DNA of 64,000 nucleotides. Origin: Acorus gramineus (lineage: Eukaryota; Streptophyta; Magnoliopsida; Acorales; Acoraceae). The notes below the pieces were generated by a model. That model searched no databases and was not told where the DNA came from. It saw only the letters and a program-made list of their open reading frames with translations. Shown here in pieces: positions 36,400 to 45,934 of the stretch (the first letter of the stretch is position 1; each line of letters opens with the position of its first letter). The translations under genes and the position numbers were made by a program. Location of the stretch: assembly GCA_030737835.1 (NCBI GenBank), contig CM060850.1, positions 5,028,015 through 5,092,014 of the forward strand. Reading direction: 5' to 3'.

Positions 36400-37005
36400 G
36401 TAATTAAAAGGAGACTTGGCATGCCAGGATTTATCTATAAATAGAATTCCACAATCCTAAATTTGAGGTATAAGATTCATTTTTCTCATATATTATTTTC
36501 TATCCAATCATTTTTCTTCCACGAGAAAAGCAAGATTTCTAACTTAATCGGAGGGCCTGTGGCACTCACCACACTAGGGTCAAGATCACGTATTAGATAG
36601 ACTAACCCCATCCACAAAGGCATGTGAGTTGGAGCCAAATCACATTGCTGACTTGGTCAAAGAAGAATAATGGGAATACATGACACCCTATCATTAGTCC
36701 ACGTGGAAGAATCTTCCACGTCAGCCAATTGTGCTCAGCACGCAACCTTCGTCTATAAATAGAGAGGTACCCCCCTCCGAGTGATGTGCACATGTTTACG
36801 CAATTTCGCATATGTTCATATTCGTTCTTTCCTTCCATTCTTGAATCTCGTACTAACTTGAGCGTCGGAGGTTCATTGGCTGAAACCACACTAGTGTGAG
36901 TTCAAGAAGGAGAAACTGACGATCACCAGCCACAAAGTCACATCGCCAGTTCTTCCGGATCTACATCAACCTAGGCTAGATCGACTTTGAATCCAGCCCA
37001 CTTCA
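36400..37005 (+). mobile_element. LTR-like sequence with two promoter-like copies
   Basis: Two similar segments each have a strong TATA box (TATAAATAG at 36436-36444 and 36754-36762). Each TATA box is followed downstream by TAACTTAATCGGAGG or TAACTTGAGCGTCGGAGG, then ACCACACTAG and GATCAC. A TATA box followed by an ACTTGAGCGTCGGAGG-like phrase is common in the R/U5 part of plant LTR retrotransposons. No gag-pol, primer-binding site or LTR ends were identified; this may be a solo or truncated LTR. Confidence 0.5.
36754..36762 (+). promoter_or_regulatory. TATA box of the LTR-like sequence (second copy)
   Basis: TATAAATAG, a textbook plant TATA box, about 90 bp before the ACTTGAGCGTCGGAGG phrase. 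The sister copy is at 36436-36444. Confidence 0.55.
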
Positions 37006-37025
37006 AGAAGAGGATTGTTCTCCCC

Positions 37026-37480
37026 TCAACAAAGTTGAATGCCAAGCACCATAAACTCTATCAGAGAAAAGTACTCAAATGGATAAATATTAGCAAAATG
37101 TATCATTTTTTGCTTATTAAAAGCAACAAATGCATTACTCAGATCAATACATGCTATGCAAAGAAGCAACGAACTCAGTAGTAATGTCACAAAAATAATG
37201 ATTGAGCTCTTGAAGTTGCATATCTATCACAGTGTAAAATGTTTCAAAACGATAACGGTATAGGTTTGTAGTTTCGTCAACTATACATCTTGATCGCCCT
37301 GAAGCTACGTACATCTCATTCATATTCATAATTTCAATATTGTGTTTGACACAAAATAATGACACCTCTTCCACTAATGCTTCCCATCCAACATTCTCAT
37401 GCATCATAAAATAGTTGCTTGGATATTTTGACTAACCCTATCTCATTTACAATGTCTTGATCTTTATTTGCGATGCCCAT
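37026..37480 (-). pseudogene. broken hAT-type transposase (zinc-finger MYM/TTF-like host family), C-terminal fragment
   Basis: Minus-strand pieces line up in order with plant TTF-type zinc-finger/hAT-dimerisation proteins. They are NKDQDIVNEIGLVKISKQ (about 37420-37480); ENVGWEALVEEVSLFCVKHN with GRSRCIVDETTNLYRYRFET and IDMQLQELNHYFCDITTEF (37144-37400); then, in another frame, AFVAFNKQKMIHFANIYPFE and a stop at 37026. Frameshifts separate the pieces near 37400 and 37150. Only the C-terminal part is present and no ends are seen. It is dead, and too short to have mobilised the nearby MITEs. Confidence 0.8.
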
Positions 37481-37742
37481 GACAACTTATTTGTGATGCC
37501 CAATACATTTCTCATTAAATGCAAGTTGGAACTCAAAAGATTGCGCTATAATAAAAAAAAAAAAATTGTTTCCATTCTTTGATATGCACTTGTACCATTT
37601 TCTTCAACTACATCCACCGCATTAATAATGACACCGCCGCAAATCCAAACATAAAACTGATGTCTGCGTTTCAACACTGGCCCAGCACTTGTACCATTTT
37701 CTCAAACGCCGAGTAAACTCACCCTTCCAATTTCTCTACCTT

Positions 37743-38231
37743 AGGCATTGAGAAAAGGGGTTGGGATAAGGAAATAATTGGGTTAAATCACATGTTATCC
37801 CATATGGCATAAGAAAAAAAATGATAAAACATAGACAATTACCCGTATTTTGAGAGAAAAAGTAGAGATATTTTGTTCCACGTAAAAAGTGGAATAGACT
37901 TTATCCCTATCTTTAATCTTATTTTGTAAAACATGGACAACATTTATGACCACCCTTCCAAAAAAAAAAAAAAAAGATCAAAAACTTCATAAAATCAAAA
38001 CCAACCCTTTAATAGAAAGGGTAGACTCGATATTTTTAAATTTTTTTTGAAGTTATCTCATATTTTATATCATGTGATCCAAATGCAAAGTTAAAGATAA
38101 GAACAAAAAAAAAATAGAGATAACAAAATCCATTATAAAATATGAATATAGATAAAAATAATAATTTTTTTATTTTTATAAATTAGACTAACTTGTTCTA
38201 AATATATAGTCATTTATCAAACTAAGCCTAA
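37743..38231. mobile_element. Tourist-like MITE, family C copy 1 (left end eroded)
   Basis: From AAAAGGGGTTGGGATAAGG onward the sequence parallels 44309-44813 in order and orientation (TTAAATCACATGTTATCCCA, TATGGCATAAGAAAAAAA, GTGATCCAAATGCAAAGTTA, AAATTAGACTAACTT). The right end CAAACTAAGCC is followed by TAA; the left end lacks the expected GTTTGG and seems to have lost about ten bases. Confidence 0.75.
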
Positions 38232-39801
38232 AAGCCGTTGGGGGAGGATATATGTATACCTTCTTGTCCACGTGACCTGTCCTTGGAATTTCTCTTCCAA
38301 TGATTTTCTTATAGAGATTTTCTTTATAATTTCATCTACCTGGACCACTAATAGGTGTGGTTTTGGGACAATATTCTACGTGTGATGGCGCCACATACTG
38401 ACCACCACCTTTTCTCTACCTAAAGAAAAGAATTGTAAGTTAGTGAATGAAATGAATGAATATCGTTACGAAGAAGAAAGGTCAACCATCACAATCATTT
38501 ACTCACTCTCTCACTCAGGACGCCAGCTTTTACATCACAATCATTTACTCACTCTCTCCACTCAGGACGCCAGCTTTTACACAGCACATATATATATTAT
38601 CCGTGATGCGCGTGTGAGCCCTTCCATGCTACGCTTTCTCTTATGTTTATGTAGGTCCGATGTCACACTTTGTCCATCGTATCTTCTCATCAGTCAAAAA
38701 TATTTGTCAAGTTATTTTAGGTGCAACGTCAAGAAAAGTGACAAAAATTACACCTTTTAAAGCACCGGTTCAAAGTGCGGTGGGAGGAAGAGATTTTGAA
38801 AATTATATAGTACGCTCTTTCGCTGATCTGATAAACATTAATCACATCTGTAGGGGACCAACGACTCTATTGATTCTTCATGAAATTGAGATTTGGAAGA
38901 GAAGAGTATGGGAGGAGAAAGGAGAGGAAATTAAGAAGTTTCTAAAAAGAGAAAGATTAGAATCTAATTAAATGTTAAATTTAGTTTAAAAATTTTAATT
39001 ACAAGATATCTCAATTATAATGAATTTTGATATGTCAATTTATATATAATTGTCGCATGCATGCAAGATAGGTGATCGTTGACTGTATTTGATTTGTGGT
39101 TGTCGTGATTACATGTATTTCTAAATGAAGAGCTGGCCTTAGTTCGTCTCCTACTGTATACGAGAAAGGGTTGATGTATACTGATTATAAAACGGTTCTC
39201 AGCCACCCAAAAAATATTCTTAATTAATTACCAGTAGGTGAGGTATGTGGCAACTGGCAATGTGCATCAATTTTTTTCAATATCATGCAGTTAATCTACT
39301 ATAATCAGGGTGCATGCAGCCCTTGTACTAAACCTGACATATAATTTATGTTATGCAAATATGCTATGTGTTTCACTTGGTGAAATTGTTAGGTTTAGGT
39401 TTTGCATTAGATCCAGTTTTTGGATCATCAAGGAAGAGTTGCAAGTGCGGATTTTTCCTGTCTCTGAATATAATTTGCCCCTACGATTGAAATACGGGCC
39501 AGAATTACACAATTTGCTCCCTCATAGTCAAGGGCAATGCCCTTGTAAAAAATCAAATGTATTTTTCACGTGTAATGATATGATGTAATTTTGTATTATG
39601 TGTGGGGGTATTATAATAATGTACTAGGCTCTATATATTTTTTTATGAGTTAAATTCAAATACAATTGAGAATTGCATTAGGGTTTAGGAGAGTGGATTT
39701 GTAATCCCATTATCCATAAAATTAATAAAAATCCTCACTTCCCTTTACGTGAATGTAAACAATTTTTTTTTATTAAAGTATGCATTTTATTTTATTTTTT
39801 A
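38232..39801. other. intergenic sequence upstream of XTH
   Basis: No conserved protein. Frames at 38443-38760 and 38660-38971 have no recognisable domain. Contains the 46-bp tandem duplication listed separately. Confidence 0.5.
38488..38580. repeat. two-unit tandem duplication, period 46-47 bp
   Basis: Units 38488-38533 and 38534-38580 share ATCACAATCATTTACTCACT and GGACGCCAGCTTTTAC and differ by one inserted C. Confidence 0.93.
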
Positions 39802-40342
39802 GGGATTTATCCATATAACTCCTTGTAAACTGACTAAAATCCATATAACCCCCTGACTTTTCTTAAAATCCATATAACCCCCTGAAAACACCTAGTAAAT
39901 CCAAAAATCCCCATGAATAAAATTTACGTTGACAGATGATGAATATTTTATGAATATTATGTTTGGTTAATCCTGGTAGAAAACACAGTATACAAAAAAA
40001 AACCCTACAATGTGTTAAAAATGTGAAAAATCCCTTGTAAATTACGATTTTACCTCCCTTCAGATAGGATTTTATAATATATCCAAAAAGGACAAAATCA
40101 TCATTTTTCATAGGATTTTTCTTATTTTTAACACATTGTAGGAGTTTTTAAATATATTGTATTTTCAGTCAAGGTTAACCAAATGAATTATTCACAAAAT
40201 ATTCATCATCTATCAATGAATATTTTATTCAGGGGGTTATTTAGATTTATTAGATGTTTTTAAAGGATTATATGGATTTAAGAAAAGTCAATGGGTTATA
40301 TAGATTTCAGTCAGATTTAAAGGGGTTGTGTGGATTTTTCCC
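39802..40342. repeat. long foldback repeat, family A copy 2, 541 bp
   Basis: The two halves are inverted copies over almost their whole length (arms of about 270 bp). The left reads GGGATTTATCCATATAACTC and CCATATAACCCCCTGA; the right, inverted, reads GGGAAAAATCCACACAACCC and CTATATAACCCATTGA. The whole single strand could fold into one hairpin. It is related to 8698-9066. No reliable target duplication was found, so the transposon class is open (MULE-like is a guess). Confidence 0.8.
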
Positions 40343-41392
40343 TTTTAACAATGCATGATCAGTTAGCCTTTCCATATATATTGTCGTTTCCTAAGATTTG
40401 GATAGTCACCCACTGTCTATTGTCAAGTAATTTGTCTTGGCCAGGGTACGTACTAAAATGGGAGCAAGGAAATTTTGTTATGGAAATATTGAATATCAAA
40501 CTCTTGGGTTTTTTTTCTTCACTGGGGAAATTGATTTGGGCTTTCCACATAATATGTATTAAAAAAAAGAGAGGATAATGTATGCTATAATCTTTTTTCA
40601 ATTCCAATTCCAATTCCAGTTCACATTTTAATTTTTTTAAAAATAGTATACATCATTTAATAAGATATATGCTTAAAAAAAATGAAACATATATTTCTAT
40701 AAATTGTATGAATGTATTAAAAAAATATATAAAAACTTTCTAAAGAAATATACTGAAAATTGTGTAACAACACTCTAAAAAAAATGATGAAAACTACGTG
40801 CGGGGCTGTCGCTGATATTTTCTTTAAGATAGATACATCCAATCTACATTAAAAAAAAAAAGACCATACCCAATTTCAAAGTTTACCAAATCCCCTATTT
40901 CATTAGAAATATGAGATTGTTTTTATCCCATGAAGCTGTTGAGAAGGCTCAGTTTATGCAAGTCGATATTTCCCTTTCAAAAGAGCTGGACCCAATGTTG
41001 TGTATGCGTATGGGGCAAAAACTTTTGATGAACCCCCACAACAAGAATTTGACTCATGGATGATCTGGCTTTTTGGACCTTATAACATACACATAAATTT
41101 GACATATATTGCTTGTTATCTGTCCCACCACCACCACCACCATCTATGGTCTGTAAACACCACAAAATAAAAATAAGGTCTCATTCAGAGCAAATGAAGC
41201 TTATCTCCATGCAGACGTCCATGTCCAATGACAGACCCTAAACACCTAAAGATTCTCTGATTGGGCTTTCCATGCACGTCTCTTTTAACAACCATAACAA
41301 CCATACCAACATATAAATTACTTATAGCTTTACATGCAAGTTATCATATAGAGCAAGTGCTCTTCTTCTTCTTATTCCTTATATTCTTCTTC
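40343..41392. other. upstream region of XTH
   Basis: Holds the XTH promoter. A CCA-repeat lies near 41127-41142. The only element I would name is the TATA box at 41312-41320. Confidence 0.5.
41312..41320 (+). promoter_or_regulatory. probable TATA box of XTH
   Basis: TATAAATTA, 73 bp before the chosen start codon at 41393. Transcription would start near 41345, leaving a leader of about 50 bases. In-frame sequence upstream of 41393 would then be untranslated. Confidence 0.5.
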
Positions 41393-41570
41393 ATGGATTC
41401 ATTTGTTCTTTGCATGATGTGGAGGCTATTAGTGATAGCTTTGATGGTTTTTCTTGTATCTTCACAGAGTGTTAGCTATGATAAGAATTACAAGATCACA
41501 TGGGGAGGGAACCATGCCCAGTATTTTAACCAAGGTCAGGAGCTCAGGCTCTCCATTGATCCGTCCTCCG
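41393..41570 (+). CDS. XTH: XTH exon 1 (signal peptide and N-terminal strand)
   Basis: Residues 1-59 plus one base, ending [10 protein letters not shown]; donor CTCCG/GTGCGA. Confidence 0.9.
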
Positions 41571-43684
41571 GTGCGACTTCTTCTATCCTCTCTTTTTAAA
41601 ATAAAAAGAAATTCATGTATAGTTATTTTAGTTTAATTTCTCTGTTCTAATTTCTGAATTTCTTTGTTTAAGGTTTTTTTTTTTTTTTTTTGCTAGCATG
41701 CATATATTTGTGATTCTAGCATATATACTCATGGAATAGTTATAACAAGTGCCTGTTTTAGGAATAATTCATTCACTTTCTGGATGGAATTCAAAAAATA
41801 TAAATAATAAGTAATGGATTGTTCACAAGAGTAGTTTGAGAATTTCTAGGGAACAATAAAATGATTAATTCATAAAATTCAAGTTTAATTCAACCGTTTG
41901 TATAATTAAACATCATGAAATTTTTTTTTCCCAATTTTTCAAAGCTATGATAAACAATTTTATCCAAGTATTGAATCAGCATACAACCACAGATTTCAAT
42001 TTTTATAATCATTATTTTGGTGATATATTAGCTATCTCAAAACAATTTCACTTAATTATTAAAATACAGATTCACTATTTACGGAGTCAACCCTCTCCTT
42101 AGGTCTGTTAAACAGCTCAGACTGTTACCTAAGGCCCTCACCCGGGAAGGACCCTAATTACGAAAAAAAAACATGTATATTTTTTATAGGCATTTATAAA
42201 AACTAAATAATTTTTTTTGTAATTATAAAAAGAATTATGTGAATATGCATGTGGATCTCATCTTAGGGGTGGTTCACTTAAAGCCCTGCCCACATTATTT
42301 ATATCCACACAACTGCATTTGTACCCAAAACAAGTACGTAATTCAATGAATCTTGTCACAACCATGGACCACAAGTAGGGATAAACATTAAAAGGTTCAC
42401 ACACACATTCTTCATAGAATATTTTGTGAACTGGGGCCAGTACGACAAACTAATAAATTCAATGTACTAATGTTGTTTACTACTATATATTAATTAATTG
42501 CCTGTAATATGATACATATATAGGAGCTGGATTTGCATCAAACTCCTACTATGGCTCGGGTTATTTCAGAATGAGAATTATGGTCCCAAACAGGGATTCT
42601 TCAGGGGTGGTGACAGCCTACTATGTAAGCACCACAACCAAATTAGCCCACTTGAAACAAATGTTTGATTGAACACATTCAATTTATTAATTGACACAAT
42701 TGTTTCTTGTTTAATTAATTAATCATGATTAGCTCTCCTCGGTGAAATCAAATGGCTACCATGACGAAATGGATTTCGAGTTCTTAGGCAACGAGCCTGG
42801 GAAGCCTTATATCCTACAAACGAATATCTTCACCGGCGATTCAGGGAACAGAGAGCAGCGCATCCGCTTGTGGTTCGACCCGACGACAAATTTCCATTAC
42901 TATGGAATACTTTGGAACCCTTATCAGATAGTGTAAGCAACAAAACTCTCTGGGTAGATGATCAGTTGTTTCATATAAAATGATTTATCGATAGTTGTCA
43001 CAAAACATTTTTAAGTGTCACTGAATACCTATGGTGACGCTTGGATAACTGTCACCATAGGTTTTAGTGGCGATCCATCATCCTATGATAGATTTTTTGA
43101 AAAACGTCACTCAATTCTTTTTACAGTATATTTATAGTTTGTACATATTTTGATTTTTCAAATATATACTTGACTAATGAAACACATTTTTCACATCAAT
43201 TGAATAGTTATAAACTATGTTATTCGATTTCATATATTGTGATAGTATGATTAGATAAATATATCAAGTTAATTCAAACTAAAAAGATGAATATCATTTG
43301 AATCGAAGGTTCACGGTCGACGAAGTCCCGATTCGAGTCTTCAAGAACAAGAGGAACATCGGCATCAACTACGTGACACAGCCATTACAGGTGCAAGCAA
43401 CATTGTGGGACGGTCATCAATGGGCAACGCAGGGAGGACGTCCGGTGAACTGGGGGGAGTCACCCTTCGTGGCGCGTTTTCAAGGCTTCGGGATCGCCGG
43501 ATGCCCCTCCGGCGATGCCGCAATCCCTGGAGTTTGCTCTTCCCCCAGATATTGGTGGAACAAATACAAGGAGCTCAGTTTGGCACAGCAGAGGGCGTAT
43601 GAGAATGTTAGGTCCAGATTTTTGTTGTATGATTACTGCAATGATAGGGGGAGGACTCCTAAACCACCACCTGAGTGTGTGTGA
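41393..43684 (+). CDS. XTH: xyloglucan endotransglucosylase/hydrolase, GH16 (four exons)
   Basis: Exons 41393-41570, 42524-42624, 42733-42932 and 43309-43684 give 284 residues, the usual XTH length. A hydrophobic signal peptide covers about 1-26 ([16 protein letters not shown]). The GH16 catalytic motif [10 protein letters not shown] is at 103-112, with E105 as nucleophile and E109 as acid/base; most XTHs have I in place of M106. The N-glycosylation site usually just after the motif is missing (GNEPGKPY). The XET C-terminal region has the cysteines expected for two disulfides (GC...VC and YDYC...PPPEC). The enzyme acts in the cell wall, cutting and rejoining xyloglucan during growth. It resembles the Arabidopsis XTH2/XTH11 type; exact subgroup is inference. 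An in-frame ATG at 41261 is probably in the leader. Confidence 0.93.
41571..42523 (+). other. XTH intron 1 (953 bp)
   Basis: AT-rich intron; nothing else recognised. Intron 3 (42933-43308) contains short CACTA-like phrases (GTGTCACT, TATGGTGACGC, GTCACCATAGG) at about 42990-43070, without definable ends. Confidence 0.6.
42524..42624 (+). CDS. XTH: XTH exon 2
   Basis: Residues 60-93, acceptor TATATAG, donor CTAT/GTAAGC. Encodes [20 protein letters not shown] and ends VVTAYY, the usual substrate-cleft strand. Confidence 0.92.
42733..42932 (+). CDS. XTH: XTH exon 3 (active site)
   Basis: Residues 94-159 plus two bases, acceptor ATGATTAG, donor ATAGT/GTAAGC. Contains the [10 protein letters not shown] active site and the conserved QTNIF and WFDPT blocks. 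Confidence 0.95.
43309..43684 (+). CDS. XTH: XTH exon 4 (C-terminal XET domain)
   Basis: Residues 160-284 and stop, acceptor ATCGAAG. Starts by completing V in [14 protein letters not shown] and ends PPPECV. Contains [17 protein letters not shown] and the C-terminal cysteines. Confidence 0.94.
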
Positions 43685-44308
43685 CAAAATGTTGGTTGGG
43701 GTTTAAAGTGGAAGATTGATTTCATCATAGGTTTCATGGGTTTACTTTATTTGATTTGTCTGTTGTAGAAATATGAGTGGGAGTGAGTGTGATTTGATTG
43801 TCAACCAAAAATGTAATTGTTGAATGTTGATGGTACTCTACGTTATGTATTTGTTTTAGAGATGAAAGGAGGTTGGTGAGGCTAGAATAAGCTAACATAA
43901 ATTTTGATAGTATTTTCAGTGGAAGATTGGAATAACTATATATATCCATGAATAATAATCCATCTGAATAAGCTTACATCGCATCCTATGTGGGAGTCAT
44001 AAACTCAAGCACATTCTTTAATATTGATTCAAGAAAATAGAGGATATCATTTCTCATCCAATCTTATTCATTCAAAGTCGTAATTAGATTATGAAAGACA
44101 GATTAGGGAGAGATTTTTTAATCTACTATTTACCTTGAATATATAAGAAAATAACAAACAACTAGGAAATCATAAATTTCCCAATTGTTATCCATCATGG
44201 ATAATTATTCTATGTTAGTTTCAGTCAACCTCAAATTAAATAGGGCCTATAATAATTAGGAGTACGAACAAAATATAAAAATAGATTTCATTGATTTAAC
44301 TTCCTTAA
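43685..44308. other. 3' flank of XTH
   Basis: Presumably the XTH 3' untranslated region followed by AT-rich intergenic sequence. No gene recognised. Confidence 0.55.
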
Positions 44309-44813
44309 GGCCTGGTTTGGCATTCGGATAAGGGGTTAGGATAAAGAAATAATTGGATTAAATCACATGTTATCCCATATGGCATAAGAAAAAAAAAATA
44401 AAACATGGACAATTATCTATATTTTGAGATAAAAAAAATAGGGATATTTTATTCTAAATAAAAGTTGGAATAGACTTTATCCCCCTTTTTTAACCTCATT
44501 TTGTAAAACATGAACAACATTTATAACTGTTCCCAAAGAAATAAAAATAAAAAACTTCATAAAACCAAAACCAACAATATTAATACATCTTTAATAAAAA
44601 GGGTAGACTTTGTATTTTTAAATTTTTTTTTTTTTAAGTTATCCCATATTTTACATCATGTGATCCAAATGCAAAGTTAAGTATAAGAACACAAAAAAAT
44701 GGGAATAACAAAATGCATTACCAAATGTAAATATGGATAAAAATAATAATCTTTTTATCTTCATAAATTAGACTAACTTATCCTAAATATTTATACATTT
44801 ATCAAACTAGACC
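44309..44813. mobile_element. Tourist/PIF-Harbinger-like MITE, family C copy 2, 505 bp
   Basis: The left end GGCCTGGTTTGG and the inverted right end GGTCTAGTTTG are flanked by TAA on both sides (44306-44308 and 44814-44816). It is non-coding and has the same orientation as the copy at 37743-38231. Confidence 0.8.
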
Positions 44814-45215
44814 TAACTTTGAAAAGGTTCTCATTGAGTGACCTAAATTTATTAATCACATTTTAAGCTAATGGCAAGAAGACATGTCATCTATTTTTGC
44901 GTGACATGTTGAAACGTGAGTTGTCATTCTCTTATTGACTGGGATTAAATTTTTGATAAATTTACTAGTGCCTAGTCTTTACTCAAATGAAAATAGCAGT
45001 AAAACTTCGACGTCTAAATTTGTCATTGATTTTCATATTACACATAATAATTTATAGATCAAATACTTATTGTCCACCAGAAAACAACTTATTAGGATTG
45101 GAAAGTCAGGTAGGATTTCAATCTGGTCATTGGATCAGAATTCATCTATTTGGAACCCATCCTATTAGGACGACCCAATTTGAGCAACATCACTCGCAAT
45201 ATATACTATGCCAAC

Positions 45216-45250
<35 letters not shown>

Positions 45251-45710
45251 ACCTATCAAAAGAAACATAAAAATATATGTATTCAATTTATCGAGTATAT
45301 GTTTCATTTTTTTATAAAATTTATACTTTGATTAGTCAAGTATACATCTCAACAAGAAATGCAAACCATGTGCAGTCTGCAAAATGAATACAGAAATAGC
45401 TAAAGATAACATTTTTCATCTTTGCAAAATTTGACTACTTCACCGGATAACCAAGAAAAATCTTCCACATCCAATCAATGCAAAATGACCTTTCAATTTT
45501 AGGTTTGATAACAACCTTATATTGAATTGTCACAAGACTACCAATTCTCCACAACAAACCAAATTTCTTTTTATAAACTAAAAGCCAAATTGAACCAAAT
45601 TATTGATTCAGTTTTGCAGTATACAAAAGACAGGAGAGCAAAAAGTTAAACAATTTTTTATAAAAAAAAATGTGGTGAGAACCATATACAACTCCCATGT
45701 CTTCAGATCC
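44814..45710. other. intergenic sequence between XTH and the DCC-family gene
   Basis: AT-rich; includes an (AT)n tract at about 45216-45251. The right part is probably the 3' untranslated region of the minus-strand DCC gene. The frame at 44987-45331 has no domain. Confidence 0.55.
45216..45251. repeat. (AT)n microsatellite
   Basis: Alternating AT over about 36 bases with one G interruption. Confidence 0.95.
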
Positions 45711-45934
45711 TCAGAAACTGTCTTTACCCTTTCTCATCATCTCATCTCTGTCGATGAAACGGCGCATCATTTCGGCCTTCTCCAACACGATGCAATCATC
45801 TTCCTTCCCAAACCATTTGTACCTGTTCTTTGCGACATGGTCATAAACTGCATCCCTCAAAGGGGTAGGGATCACCAGCAGGACACTCAGTGCAGAGTAC
45901 GGTAGTGGCAGGTATGATGCAATCTTAAGAGCAG
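45711..45934 (-). CDS. DCC-family gene, exon 3
   Basis: Acceptor GATTACAG. Encodes AALKIASYLPLPYSALSVLL to the basic end MMRRFIDRDEMMRKGKDSF and stop. YDHVAKNRYKWFG is a conserved block of the family. Confidence 0.9.

Noticed and set aside
37026..38231. Idea that the transposase relic and the adjoining repeat form one autonomous element
   Set aside because: The neighbouring repeat has Tourist-type ends and a 3-bp duplication, a different superfamily from hAT.
38443..38971. Two overlapping frames of about 100 codons upstream of XTH
   Set aside because: No recognisable domain, and one is built on a 46-bp tandem duplication.
41261..41392. Upstream in-frame ATG that would lengthen the XTH N-terminus by 44 residues
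   Set aside because: It lies upstream of the probable TATA box, and the product from 41393 already has a normal signal peptide and family length.
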